Shown: positions 13,976 through 22,604 of the stretch, piece by piece | How positions within the stretch are numbered: the stretch's first letter is position 1 | Layout of the letters: the number at the start of each line of letters is the position of its first letter | Assembly: GCA_031413495.1 (NCBI GenBank) | Contig: JANOFE010000134.1 | Span: 1-22,670 of the forward strand | Origin: JACMNW01 sp031413495 | Lineage (GTDB): Bacteria > Pseudomonadota > Alphaproteobacteria > Rhodobacterales > Rhodobacteraceae | Length of the DNA: 22,670 nucleotides | Reading direction: 5' to 3' | Position numbers and translations under genes: made by a program | Notes under the pieces: model-generated | Told to the model about the DNA's origin: nothing | What the model saw: the letters and a program-made list of their open reading frames with translations, nothing else | The model's database searches: none

Positions 13976-16723
13976 TTACGCCTCCTCATCTCCCTGATCT
14001 GCGATACGCGCAACTGATACCACTTCCTCGTCGCCGCCTGTGTTAAACACCTTCACACCGCCTGCTGACCGCGACCGGAACGAGATTTGTTCCACTGGCA
14101 CCCGAATGGATTGCCCGGTTGATGTGGCCAACATGATCTGGTCGGTCAGTTCCACTGGAAAGCTTGCCACCAACGGCCCACCCCGCATGGCCCCGTCCAT
14201 CGCCTTCACGCCCATGCCACCACGGCCCCGAACGGGGTAATCGTGGCTGGATGACAGCTTGCCAGCGCCACCTGTCGTGATGGTAAGGATCAAATCTTCG
14301 GACGCCGACATTTCGGCAAAGCGTTCCAACGGCAGTTGTCCCGCCTCAACCGCGTCGTCGTCTTCATCCGCCTCGGCGGCATCATCCAGCACACCTTCCT
14401 GCGCGCGCCGCATTTTCAGGTATGCCACACGTTCGGCAGGTTCCGCCTCAAAATGCCGGATGATCGCCATTGAAACAACCTTATCGGCCCCTTGCAGCCT
14501 GATGCCGCGAACTCCAGTTGACCCACGGCTTTTGAAAACGCGGATTTCCGTTGTCGGGAACCGGATCGCCCGGCCACCTGAAGTAACCAGCATAACGTCA
14601 TCATTTTCATCAGCAATTGCCGCATTCACCAACGTCACACCGTCTGGCAATTTCATCGCGATCTTGCCGTTGCGCATGACATTGGTGAAATCCGACAGAT
14701 CGTTTTGCCGCACATCGCCGTCAGATGTCGCAAACACAATCTGCAGATCATCCCATTCTTCTTCGGGCGCATCCACCGGCATCAGGGCGGCAATGGAAAC
14801 GCCCTGATCAATCGGCAGGATGTTGATCATCGCCTTTCCCTTGGCCTGACGCCCCGCCAAAGGCAATCGCCAGGTTTTCAGCTTGTACACCATGCCGTCG
14901 GTGGTGAAGAACAACAGCTGCGTATGTGTATTGGCCACAAACAGCGTGGTCACAACATCATCTTCCTTGGTCGCCATCGAGGCCAGACCCTTGCCACCGC
15001 GCCGCTGAGATCGGAACTCCGCCAATGGCGTACGCTTGATATAGCCGCCAGAGGTGATGGTCACCACCATATCTTCGCGCTCGATCAGATCTTCGTCTTC
15101 CATGTCGCCGGACCAGTCGACAATCTCGGTCCGCCGTGGCACGGCGAAAAGCGCGCGTACTTCGCGCAATTCGTCCGAAATAATCGCCATAATCCGGTCG
15201 CGTGACCCCAGAATATCCAGATAATCCTGAATTTTCCCAGCCAGTTCCAGCAATTCGTCAGTGATTTCTTTCACCCCAAGTGCCGTCAACCGCTGCAAGC
15301 GCAGTTCTAAAATAGCGCGGGCCTGAATTTCCGACAGATTATAGGTGCCGTCGTCATTCACCGGATGACTTGGGTCGTCTATCAGCTTGATAAACGGAAT
15401 GATTTCCCCCGCTGGCCAGCGCCGCGTCATCAACCGCTCCCGCGCCTCTGCCGGATCGGCGGATGTTCGGATGGTTGCCACCACCTCATCCACATTAGAA
15501 ACCGCTACCGCCAAACCACACAGAATATGGCTGCGCTCGCGCGCTTTGCGCAATTCAAACGCCGTGCGCCGCGCCACAACTTCTTCGCGGAAGCTGATGA
15601 AATAGCTTAGAAAATCGCGCAGCGTCAACTGTTCAGGACGCCCGCCGTTCAGCGCCAGCATATTGCAGCCGAAACTGGTCTGCATCGGCGTGAACCGATA
15701 AAGCTGGTTCAACACCACGTCCGCCGTCGCATCGCGCTTTAACTCAATCACCACCCGCACACCAATCCGGTCAGATTCGTCCTGCACGTGGGAAATGCCT
15801 TCGATCTTTTTCTCGCGCACCTGTTCCGCGATGATCTCAATCATCCGGGCTTTGTTCACCTGATACGGGATCTCGTCGATGATTATCGCAAAACGGTCTT
15901 TACGAATTTCTTCAACCCGCGTTTTGGCGCGGATGATCACCGACCCGCGGCCTTCCAGATAAGCCTTGCGCGCGCCAGACCGGCCCAAAATCAACGCCCC
16001 TGTCGGGAAATCAGGTGCCGGAATAATTTCCATCAACTGTTCGGTCGACATATCGGGATTCTCAATCAGCGCCAGCGCACCGTCGATCACTTCACCCAGG
16101 TTATGCGGCGGAATATTGGTGGCCATACCCACCGCAATGCCAGACGCGCCATTGACCAGCATATTGGGAAAACGGGCTGGCAGAACCGTAGGTTCACGGT
16201 CTTTACCATCATAATTGTCTTGGAAATCGACGGTTTCCTTGTCGATATCGGCCAGCAGAAACGCTGCAGGCTTGTCCATCCGCACTTCGGTATAGCGCAT
16301 GGCGGCGGCGTTGTCGCCGTCCATTGATCCGAAATTACCCTGCCCATCCAACAGTTTAAGCGACATACTGAAAGGTTGCGCCATCCGCACCAGCGCGTCA
16401 TAAATCGACGCATCGCCATGCGGGTGGTATTTGCCCATCGTATCGCCCACAGGGCGCGCCGATTTGCGGTAAGATTTGTCATGTGTGTTGCCGGTTTCGT
16501 GCATGGCAAATAAAACGCGCCGATGCACCGGTTTCAGGCCATCGCGCAGGTCCGGAATGGCGCGGCTGACGATCACGCTCATCGCGTAATCGAGATAGGC
16601 CGTCTTCATTTCCTCAACGATAGAAACCTGCGGCCCGTCGTGATGCGCACGGACTGGAATTTCGTCTGCGTTCTCAATATCTTCTGGCTCGTCGGACAAA
16701 ACACGCGCTCTTTTCTGGGACAC
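13976..16723 (-). CDS. gyrA: DNA gyrase subunit A
   Basis: GyrA is the DNA-breaking subunit of gyrase, which introduces negative supercoils. The 915-residue protein has the winged-helix/tower core with MSVIVSRAIPDLRDGLKPVHRR, the quinolone region YHPHGDASIYDALVRM (99-114) and catalytic Tyr144 in AAAMRYTE. The GyrA-box is QRRGGKG, with a beta-pinwheel C-terminal domain. An acidic insert (DDAAEADEDDD) sits in the C-terminal domain, and the protein ends with an acidic tail. The residue equivalent to E. coli Ser83 is Ala105. The start is GTG 16723 with no convincing ribosome-binding site; the next in-frame Met, at residue 39, would remove conserved sequence. The small gene at 13622 follows nine bases later. 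Confidence 0.97.
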   Translation of the reverse strand: MSQKRARVLSDEPEDIENADEIPVRAHHDGPQVSIVEEMKTAYLDYAMSVIVSRAIPDLRDGLKPVHRRVLFAMHETGNTHDKSYRKSARPVGDTMGKYHPHGDASIYDALVRMAQPFSMSLKLLDGQGNFGSMDGDNAAAMRYTEVRMDKPAAFLLADIDKETVDFQDNYDGKDREPTVLPARFPNMLVNGASGIAVGMATNIPPHNLGEVIDGALALIENPDMSTEQLMEIIPAPDFPTGALILGRSGARKAYLEGRGSVIIRAKTRVEEIRKDRFAIIIDEIPYQVNKARMIEIIAEQVREKKIEGISHVQDESDRIGVRVVIELKRDATADVVLNQLYRFTPMQTSFGCNMLALNGGRPEQLTLRDFLSYFISFREEVVARRTAFELRKARERSHILCGLAVAVSNVDEVVATIRTSADPAEARERLMTRRWPAGEIIPFIKLIDDPSHPVNDDGTYNLSEIQARAILELRLQRLTALGVKEITDELLELAGKIQDYLDILGSRDRIMAIISDELREVRALFAVPRRTEIVDWSGDMEDEDLIEREDMVVTITSGGYIKRTPLAEFRSQRRGGKGLASMATKEDDVVTTLFVANTHTQLLFFTTDGMVYKLKTWRLPLAGRQAKGKAMINILPIDQGVSIAALMPVDAPEEEWDDLQIVFATSDGDVRQNDLSDFTNVMRNGKIAMKLPDGVTLVNAAIADENDDVMLVTSGGRAIRFPTTEIRVFKSRGSTGVRGIRLQGADKVVSMAIIRHFEAEPAERVAYLKMRRAQEGVLDDAAEADEDDDAVEAGQLPLERFAEMSASEDLILTITTGGAGKLSSSHDYPVRGRGGMGVKAMDGAMRGGPLVASFPVELTDQIMLATSTGQSIRVPVEQISFRSRSAGGVKVFNTGGDEEVVSVARIADQGDEEA

Positions 16724-16743
16724 CGCTAGATTTAGCTTATCCT

Positions 16744-16773
16744 AGTATAGCGCATCCCGCATATGGGGTGCAA
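16744..16773 (-). promoter_or_regulatory. Candidate gyrA promoter
   Basis: On the minus strand, TTGCAC (16773-16768) and TATACT (16749-16744) are separated by 18 bases, a reasonable sigma-70-type promoter. The predicted transcript would start near 16737 and leave a leader of only about 14 bases before the GTG. A GCACCCC/GGGATGC imperfect hairpin (16752-16771) lies in the spacer region and could be an operator. There is no U-run, so it is not a terminator for the upstream ocd gene. Confidence 0.5.
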
Positions 16774-16795
16774 TGCCTGCGCCGACCGATAGTGC

Positions 16796-17830
16796 CTATT
16801 TCGCCGCCCGCAGCAGCATGCCAAACAAATCGCGCGGGTCATCCGGGTCTGCGATCATATCCAGGTTGTCGTAAAGCCCGGTTTCTTTAACCTTGTGAAG
16901 CACATAGCGCAGGGCGCTAAAGTCTTCTACCGCAAAGCCAACAGAATCAAACAAGGTGATCTGGCGCGCATCTGTCCGCCCCGGCACCGCCCCGGTGATC
17001 ACTTGCCACAACTCCGTCACCGGATGGTCCGGCGCAAGCTGTTGTATCTCGCCCTCCACCCGTGTTTGCGGCGGGTATTCCACAAAAATGCTCGACCGCA
17101 GCAGTATGTCCTTGTGCAGTTCCGTCTTACCGGGGCAATCGCCGCCAACGCCATTTATATGAACGCCGGCACCCACCATGTTGTCGGTCAGGATCGTTGC
17201 ATATTGCTTGTCCGCCGTAACAGTTGTGATGATATCTGCCCCCAAAATCGCCTCTTCCGGTGTGGTGCAGTGTGCGAGCTTCAACCCATAACGCGCTAGA
17301 TTCGCGATACATTTCCGGGTGGCATCTGCGTCGATATCGTAAAGCCGCACTTCCGATATCCCGCAAATCGCCTTGAACCCCAGCGCCTGAAATTCGGCCT
17401 GCGCGCCGTTGCCGATCAACGCCATCACGCGCGCATCCTTTGGGGCCAGCCACTTCGCGGCCATCGCCGATGTCGCCGCTGTGCGCAAAGCCGTCAGAAT
17501 CGTCATTTCAGACAACAACACCGGATACCCTGTCGCCACATCGGCCAGCAATCCAAACGCCGTCACTGTCTGCAAGCCCGCCTTGGTGTTTGACGGATGC
17601 CCGTTCACATATTTGAACCCATAGGTTTCACCGTCCGACGTGGGCATCAGTTCAATCACCCCCACATCAGAATGGCTGGCCACGCGCGGGGTTTTGTCAA
17701 ACAGCGGCCAACGGCGGAAGTCAGCCTCGATTTCGTCCGCCAGATCACGCAAAACGCGCTCTATTCCAAGATGAAGAACCAGCTTCATCATATTGTCGAC
17801 GCTAACAAAAGGGACAAGGTTCAACGCCAT
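16796..17830 (-). CDS. Ornithine cyclodeaminase
   Basis: Ornithine cyclodeaminase converts L-ornithine to L-proline and ammonia with bound NAD. The 344-residue protein shows the family marks: GFKYVNGHPSN (71-81), LTALRTAATSAMAAKWLA (112-129), the Rossmann motif GNGAQAEFQ (140-148) and GVGGDCPGKTEL with Asp231 as the probable catalytic acid. ATG 17830 comes two bases after the arginase stop, and GAGGAG within the arginase end serves as ribosome-binding site. With arginase it forms an arginine-to-proline route. It belongs to the mu-crystallin superfamily, so lysine or other amino acids are possible substrates, but the neighbour supports ornithine. The usual gene name for this activity is ocd or arcB. 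Confidence 0.92.
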   Translation of the reverse strand: MALNLVPFVSVDNMMKLVLHLGIERVLRDLADEIEADFRRWPLFDKTPRVASHSDVGVIELMPTSDGETYGFKYVNGHPSNTKAGLQTVTAFGLLADVATGYPVLLSEMTILTALRTAATSAMAAKWLAPKDARVMALIGNGAQAEFQALGFKAICGISEVRLYDIDADATRKCIANLARYGLKLAHCTTPEEAILGADIITTVTADKQYATILTDNMVGAGVHINGVGGDCPGKTELHKDILLRSSIFVEYPPQTRVEGEIQQLAPDHPVTELWQVITGAVPGRTDARQITLFDSVGFAVEDFSALRYVLHKVKETGLYDNLDMIADPDDPRDLFGMLLRAAK

Positions 17831-17832
17831 GA

Positions 17833-18756
17833 TCAAGAACTCCTCGTGGGTCGGTCAAACACTTTTTTGCCCATCAAACTGCCGACCAAATCCACCATCA
17901 ACTGTGCCGTTTTTCCGCGTTCGTCCAGAAACGGGTTCAATTCCACCAGATCAAGCGATGTCACCAACCCGCTTTCGTGCAGCAATTCCATCACCAGATG
18001 CGCCTCGCGAAAGGTAATGCCGCCCGGAACTGTGGTGCCGACCGCAGGGGCAATAAACGGGTCCAGAAAATCCACATCCAGTGACACATGCAACATGCCG
18101 CCATCGGCGCGCACTGCATCCAGAAATTCCCGCAGCGGGGCCACGATGCCGCGTTCATCCAGCAGCCGCATGTCATTGATCGCGATGTCGTGCTGCAGCA
18201 ACGCCGCATGTTCGGCGGGGTCAACCGACCTTATGCCATACAGGCAAATCCGGTCAGCGCGCACCGGGGCAGGGAAAGCGGGAAAGGCATCAAACCCATC
18301 GCGCCCGGCGATATAGGCCAAAGGTGTGCCGTGCAGATTGCCTGACGTGGTGGTCAGCGGCGTGTGGAAATCCGAATGCGCATCCAGCCAGATCAAATAC
18401 AACGGCCGGCCCTGCCTTGCCGCAAAGGCCGCAGCGCCAGCAACAGACCCAAGCGCCAGCGAATGATCGCCGCCAAGAATAATCGGAAACCCACCCTCCG
18501 ACAGCGCATCATCCACGCGGTCCATCAGAACTTCGGTCCAACCCACCGTTTCAGCAAGCAAATGCACCACCGGGTTGGCGCAGGTCACAACCGGCAAATC
18601 ACCAAGCGCCAGATCACCCCAATCCTCAACCGCATGCCCCTGATCGCGAATGGCCGCCGCAATGCCCGCCACGCGGTAGGCCGCTGGCCCCATCAGGCAA
18701 CCAGCCCGTTTTTGCCCGGAATCAATTGGCGCACCGATCAGGATGGTTTTTGGCAT
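17833..18756 (-). CDS. rocF: Arginase
   Basis: Arginase hydrolyses arginine to ornithine and urea with a binuclear manganese centre. The 307-residue protein has the three ureohydrolase motifs: GGDHS (His98), DAHSDFH (Asp125, His127, Asp129) and SLDVDFLDP (Asp227, Asp229). GAPIDSGQ at the N-terminus and LDLVELNPFLD near the end are typical of arginase rather than agmatinase. ATG 18756 has GGGAG six bases upstream. The longer reading frame (40 more residues) crosses the promoter region and is rejected. It is the first gene of an arginase-ornithine cyclodeaminase pair and is divergent from an Lrp-type regulator, a common arrangement for arginine catabolism in alphaproteobacteria. Confidence 0.95.
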   Translation of the reverse strand: MPKTILIGAPIDSGQKRAGCLMGPAAYRVAGIAAAIRDQGHAVEDWGDLALGDLPVVTCANPVVHLLAETVGWTEVLMDRVDDALSEGGFPIILGGDHSLALGSVAGAAAFAARQGRPLYLIWLDAHSDFHTPLTTTSGNLHGTPLAYIAGRDGFDAFPAFPAPVRADRICLYGIRSVDPAEHAALLQHDIAINDMRLLDERGIVAPLREFLDAVRADGGMLHVSLDVDFLDPFIAPAVGTTVPGGITFREAHLVMELLHESGLVTSLDLVELNPFLDERGKTAQLMVDLVGSLMGKKVFDRPTRSS

Positions 18757-18821
18757 CGCAGTCTCCCTTTGCGGCTGACAATCTTTCCGCCTTGCGGCAA
18801 ATCCTAGCCGCTCTATTGTCA

Positions 18822-18845
18822 TTTTGCGTAATACTTTGTGCAAAA
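18822..18845. promoter_or_regulatory. Candidate Lrp-type operator between arginase and its divergent regulator
   Basis: TTTTGC at 18822-18827 and GCAAAA at 18840-18845 form an inverted repeat with a 12-base AT-rich centre, typical of Lrp/AsnC operators. On the minus strand TTGCAC (18843-18838) and GACAAT (18820-18815), separated by 17 bases, could be the arginase promoter and would overlap the operator. The regulator starts at 18866, so autoregulation and control of the arginase operon from one site are plausible. Confidence 0.5.
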
Positions 18846-18865
18846 CGGCGAAGGATTTGCCCAGC

Positions 18866-19297
18866 ATGGATGACACAGATCAACTTTTGCTGGCAGAGCT
18901 TCGCCGTGATGGCCGCGCCTCGCTGTCCGATCTCGCCGCCCGCCTGAATTTGTCGCGCGCCACCGTTCGCGCGCGGATGGAACGGCTGACCGATCGTGGC
19001 GAAATCGCGGGGTTTTCTGTCGTCACCCGTGGCGATGTGTCGGCCGCCCCCATTCGCGGCCTGATGCTGATCGGGATTGAAGGGCGCGGCGCAGAACGCA
19101 TCATGGCCCGCCTTGCCGGCCTGCCACAGGTGCAAGCCGTCCATTCCACCAATGGCAAATGGGATCTGATCGCAGAAATTGGCGCCGCCACCTTGACGGA
19201 ACTGGATGAGGTGATCTTTCGCATCCGCAATATCGAAGGTGTGATGACATCGGAAACCAACCTGCTTTTGACCACTCGCAAAGCCGGGCGTCGGTAA
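18866..19297 (+). CDS. Lrp/AsnC family transcriptional regulator, probably of arginine catabolism
   Basis: The 143-residue protein has the AsnC-type helix-turn-helix at about 18-45 (ASLSDLAARLNLSRATVRARMERL) and a C-terminal RAM ligand-binding domain (IRGLMLIGIEG, VQAVHSTNGKWDLIAEIGAATL). Members form octamers and sense amino acids. The ATG at 18866 begins the usual D-x-x-D-xx-LL start; AAGGA at 18851-18855 lies ten bases upstream. The upstream TTG at 18824 lies in the operator region and is rejected. The divergent arginase-ocd operon makes arginine or ornithine the likely effector; this is inferred from context only. Confidence 0.93.
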   Translation: MDDTDQLLLAELRRDGRASLSDLAARLNLSRATVRARMERLTDRGEIAGFSVVTRGDVSAAPIRGLMLIGIEGRGAERIMARLAGLPQVQAVHSTNGKWDLIAEIGAATLTELDEVIFRIRNIEGVMTSETNLLLTTRKAGRR

Positions 19298-19344
19298 TTC
19301 AACGGTGCGGCCACACATTCGCGCGACCAGTACGCACACCCCCA

Positions 19345-19373
19345 TTGGACCCACGCACATTTCGCATTATGCT
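19345..19373 (+). promoter_or_regulatory. Weak candidate promoter for ccmF-ccmH
   Basis: TTGGAC at 19345-19350 and TATGCT at 19368-19373 are separated by 17 bases, about 30 bases before the ccmF start. The match is partial (three of six at -35, four of six at -10), so the call rests mainly on spacing and position. Confidence 0.35.
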
Positions 19374-19402
19374 ACATAGCACTCCCGCCGTAAGGACCGC
19401 CC

Positions 19403-21373
19403 ATGATTATCGAACTTGGCCATTTCGCGTTGATCCTCGCTTTTGCGGTGGCCATTTTGCAATCAACCCTTCCGATGATCGGGGCCGCCCAAAACCGTGC
19501 AGGCTGGATGTCGCTGGCAGAACCTGCCGCCACAACCCAATTTCTGTTGATTGCGTTCAGTTTTGCAGCACTGACATATGGCTTTGTGACCTCTGACTTT
19601 TCGCTGAAACTTGTTGTGGCCAATTCCCACACATTGAAGCCGATGCTTTACAAAGTTGCCGGTGTCTGGGGCAACCATGAAGGATCATTGCTGCTGTGGG
19701 TTTTGATCCTGTCGCTTTTTGGGGCCTGTGCCGCGTGGTTTGGCGGCAGTCTTCCCCCCACCCTGCGGGCGCGTGTGCTAGCCGTGCAGGGGCTGATTGG
19801 TGTCGCCTTCCTTGCCTTCATGCTGTTCACTTCGAACCCGTTCCTGCGGCTTGCCACCCCGCCGCTGAATGGCCAGGATTTGAACCCGTTGCTGCAAGAC
19901 CCCGGCCTCGCCTTCCATCCGCCCTTCCTCTACCTCGGCTACGTCGGCCTTTCGATGTCGTTCAGCTTCGCCGTCGCCGCCCTGATCGAGGGCCGGGTTG
20001 ATGCTGCATGGGGCCGCTGGGTGCGGCCATGGACGCTGGCTGCGTGGATATTTCTGACCATCGGCATCGCGATGGGGTCTTGGTGGGCCTATTACGAACT
20101 TGGCTGGGGCGGCTTTTGGTTTTGGGACCCGGTTGAAAACGCGTCCTTCATGCCGTGGCTTATTGCGGCGGCCCTTCTGCATTCCGCCATCGTGGTGGAA
20201 AAGCGCGAAGCGTTAAAGGCTTGGACAATCCTGCTGGCCATCCTCGCCTTTGGCTTTTCGCTGATCGGTACCTTCATCGTGCGGTCCGGCGTGCTGACAT
20301 CCGTGCATGCCTTTGCCAATGATCCCGAACGTGGCGTGTTCATTCTGATGATCCTTGGCCTGTTCATGGGCGGCGCGCTGACCCTGTTTGCCCTCCGCGC
20401 CGGGCGGATGGAGGCAAAGGGCGTGTTTTCCACCCTTAGCCGCGAGTCTGCTTTGGTGGCCAACAACCTGCTGCTCGCGGTGTCCTGCTTTGTTGTCTTT
20501 ATCGGTACAATCTGGCCTCTGGTCGCCGAATTGTTCTTTGATCGGAAACTGTCTGTGGGGGAGCCCTTCTTCAATGCCGCCTTCACCCCCTTCATGGTGG
20601 CTCTCGCGGTGTTGCTGCCCATCGGATCGCAATTGCCGTGGAAACGTGGCGGCAGCGCAAAACTGCTGGTCCCGCTGCGCACCGGGTTGATTTTGGCACT
20701 TGCCTGCACGGCGCTTGTTTTTGCCATGCAAACCGGGCGCTCTGCCCTTGGCCCGATTGGCGCTGGTCTTGGCGTCTGGGTGGTCTGGGGGGCGATCAGC
20801 GATCTGTGGTCCCGCACCGGCCGTGATAGCATCGCCACCCGTGCCGCGCGCCTGACCCGCCTGCCGCGTGCGGACTGGGGCAAAGCCACCGCCCACGCCG
20901 GTTTTGGCGTCACCCTGTTTGCTGTGGCTGCCATGAACGCGTGGTTGACCGAAGATATTCGCGTGGTCAAAATCGGTGAAAGCTTTCCGCTTGGCCGTTA
21001 TGATGTGCAACTCGTTGATGTAAAAGCTGTGCAAGGTCCGAATTACACGGCCACCGTCGCCGAAATGCGCGTCACCCGGGCCGGGGCGCAGGTGGCAGTA
21101 TTATTCCCGGAAAAGCGTCTTTACCCGGTTCAAGCGATGCCCACCACCGAAGCCGCGATTGACCAAGGGTTTCTGCGCGACCTCTACCTCGTGATAGGGG
21201 ATCCGCAAAAAGACGGCGGCTGGGCCCTGCGCGGCTACATCAAACCCTTCGCGAATTGGATTTGGGGCGGGGCCTTGATGATGGCGCTTGGCGGCATCTT
21301 CAGTCTGTCTGACCGCCGCTATCGTGCCGCAGCCGGGGCAAGGCGTGCCCCCCAGGGCCTGCCCGCCGAATGA
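19403..21373 (+). CDS. ccmF: Cytochrome c haem lyase subunit CcmF (Ccl1)
   Basis: CcmF is the polytopic membrane core of the System I haem ligation complex; it accepts haem from holo-CcmE and attaches it to apocytochrome c in the periplasm. The 656-residue protein has many hydrophobic segments and the haem-handling WWD-type region MGSWWAYYELGWGGFWFWDP at 224-243. WGNHEGSLLLW (around 90-100), PPFLYLGYVGLS and the C-terminal periplasmic domain preceding a last membrane helix (IWGGALMMALGGIFSL) are also typical. ATG 19403 follows AAGGA with seven bases of spacing. The stop overlaps the ccmH start by ATGA (21370-21373). Confidence 0.97.
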   Translation: MIIELGHFALILAFAVAILQSTLPMIGAAQNRAGWMSLAEPAATTQFLLIAFSFAALTYGFVTSDFSLKLVVANSHTLKPMLYKVAGVWGNHEGSLLLWVLILSLFGACAAWFGGSLPPTLRARVLAVQGLIGVAFLAFMLFTSNPFLRLATPPLNGQDLNPLLQDPGLAFHPPFLYLGYVGLSMSFSFAVAALIEGRVDAAWGRWVRPWTLAAWIFLTIGIAMGSWWAYYELGWGGFWFWDPVENASFMPWLIAAALLHSAIVVEKREALKAWTILLAILAFGFSLIGTFIVRSGVLTSVHAFANDPERGVFILMILGLFMGGALTLFALRAGRMEAKGVFSTLSRESALVANNLLLAVSCFVVFIGTIWPLVAELFFDRKLSVGEPFFNAAFTPFMVALAVLLPIGSQLPWKRGGSAKLLVPLRTGLILALACTALVFAMQTGRSALGPIGAGLGVWVVWGAISDLWSRTGRDSIATRAARLTRLPRADWGKATAHAGFGVTLFAVAAMNAWLTEDIRVVKIGESFPLGRYDVQLVDVKAVQGPNYTATVAEMRVTRAGAQVAVLFPEKRLYPVQAMPTTEAAIDQGFLRDLYLVIGDPQKDGGWALRGYIKPFANWIWGGALMMALGGIFSLSDRRYRAAAGARRAPQGLPAE

Positions 21374-21825
21374 AGCTATACGCCTTAATCCTTGCCACGC
21401 TGATGGCCGCCAGCCCTGCAATGGCCGTGCAACCGGACGAGGTTTTGGCCGATCCTGCGCTCGAATCCCGCGCCCGCGATCTGTCACGCGGCCTGCGATG
21501 TCTGGTCTGCCGTAATGAAAACATCGACGACAGCAACGCAAGCCTTGCCCGCGACCTGCGCCTGTTGCTGCGCGAACGCCTGACGGCGGGCGATACGGAT
21601 GCGCAAGCGGTGGCATTCATCGTCGATCGCTACGGTGAATTTGTGCTGCTGAACCCGACCACGGGCGGCGCAAACTTGATCCTGTGGTGGGCTGGCCCCG
21701 CCATGCTGGTGACGGGCCTTGGCATTTCCGCGCTCTATCTGCGGCGCAGGCGCGCGGCAGCAGAGCCTGACCTGGCGCTGTCAGACAGTGAAACCGCGCG
21801 GTTGTCAGAAATTCTGAAAGACTGA
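21370..21825 (+). CDS. ccmH: Cytochrome c maturation protein CcmH (Ccl2/CycL)
   Basis: CcmH is a membrane-anchored thioredoxin-like helper that reduces or presents the apocytochrome c CxxCH motif to CcmF. The 151-residue protein has a signal peptide (1-19, cleavage after AMA), the redox motif LRCLVC with Cys44 and Cys47, and a three-helix periplasmic domain. A membrane anchor at about 104-124 precedes a basic cytoplasmic tail (RRRR). The residue after the second Cys is Arg instead of the more common Gln. It is of the short CcmH type, without the C-terminal TPR domain; ccmI is not within the window. It is translationally coupled to ccmF. Confidence 0.95.
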   Translation: MKLYALILATLMAASPAMAVQPDEVLADPALESRARDLSRGLRCLVCRNENIDDSNASLARDLRLLLRERLTAGDTDAQAVAFIVDRYGEFVLLNPTTGGANLILWWAGPAMLVTGLGISALYLRRRRAAAEPDLALSDSETARLSEILKD

Positions 21826-21891
21826 CGCCGGGTTTTTCTTTGCTGCGGCCTGTGCCTTGATATGCTTTGGCAAACAGCAAGGGGTGCCGCC

Positions 21892-22602
21892 ATGTCCTAT
21901 CAAACCATCCTCTCGGACATGTCAGGCGACGTGGCTATTCTCACCCTGAACCGCCCCGATGTGATGAACGCCCTGACATCGCAACTTCGCACCGAACTGC
22001 TTGATGCCATCACCCGCGCCGCCCAATCCGCCCGCGCCCTTGTCATAACCGGCGCTGGCCGCGCCTTTTGCTCTGGTCAAGACCTTGGTGATGCAACCGC
22101 CCTCGGCGCAGTCGACATGGAACGCCTGCTGCGCGACGAATATGAACCGCTGCTGAACGCCATCTACAACAGCCCCATTCCCACCATAGCCGCCGTCAAC
22201 GGTGCCGCCGTCGGGGCAGGGGCCAACCTCGCCCTTGCCGCCGACGTGGTCATCGCCAGCCATTCCGCCAGCTTTAGCCAATCCTTCACCCGGATCGGCC
22301 TGATCCCCGATGCCGGTGGCACTTATTGGCTGCCGCGCCAAATCGGCATGCCCCGCGCCATGGGGGCTGCGTTGTTTGCCGACAAGATCACCGCCCTCCA
22401 AGCCGCCGAATGGGGCATGATCTATGACGCCGTTCCGGATGATGATTTCGGGCCCCACTGGCGGCAGCGCGCCGCCCAGCTGGCGGCTGGCCCAACTGCT
22501 GCATATGCCCGCGTCAAGCAAGCCCTGCGCGCCAGCCCCGCCAACGATCTTGCTTCTCAACTGGCGCTGGAGGCTCGCCTCCAAGGCGAATGCGGTCAAA
22601 CC
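21892..22602 (+). CDS. Enoyl-CoA hydratase/isomerase family protein, PaaG-like, 3' end disrupted or misassembled
   Basis: This crotonase-fold enzyme resembles PaaG (ring-1,2-epoxyphenylacetyl-CoA isomerase). The residues visible are LTLNRPDVMNALT, ITGAGRAFCSGQDLGD (oxyanion-hole loop), AVNGAAVGAGANLALAADVVIAS (second oxyanion loop) and GLIPDAGGTYWLPR with the Asp typical of PaaG-type members. AAGGGG seven bases before ATG 21892 is the ribosome-binding site. Family similarity continues to LEARLQGECGQT, ending at 22602. The expected tail (a D-F-x-E-G-V-x-A-F-L-x-K-R pattern) is absent. The reading frame stays open to the window edge but codes for an unrelated Ala/Arg-rich sequence. A plain fatty acid or amino acid catabolic hydratase is the main alternative role. 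Confidence 0.85.
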
Positions 22603-22604
22603 GA

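Noticed and set aside
16752..16771. Hairpin between ocd and gyrA as a terminator
   Set aside because: It has a mismatch and no T-run on the coding strand, and it overlaps the candidate gyrA promoter.
20092..20970. A 292-codon minus-strand open frame inside ccmF
   Set aside because: CcmF is unmistakable on the plus strand; the antisense frame is Arg/Ser/Pro-rich with no domain pattern.
21922..22599. A 225-codon minus-strand open frame at the right end
   Set aside because: It is antisense to the enoyl-CoA hydratase and Gly-rich in the pattern of a shadow frame.
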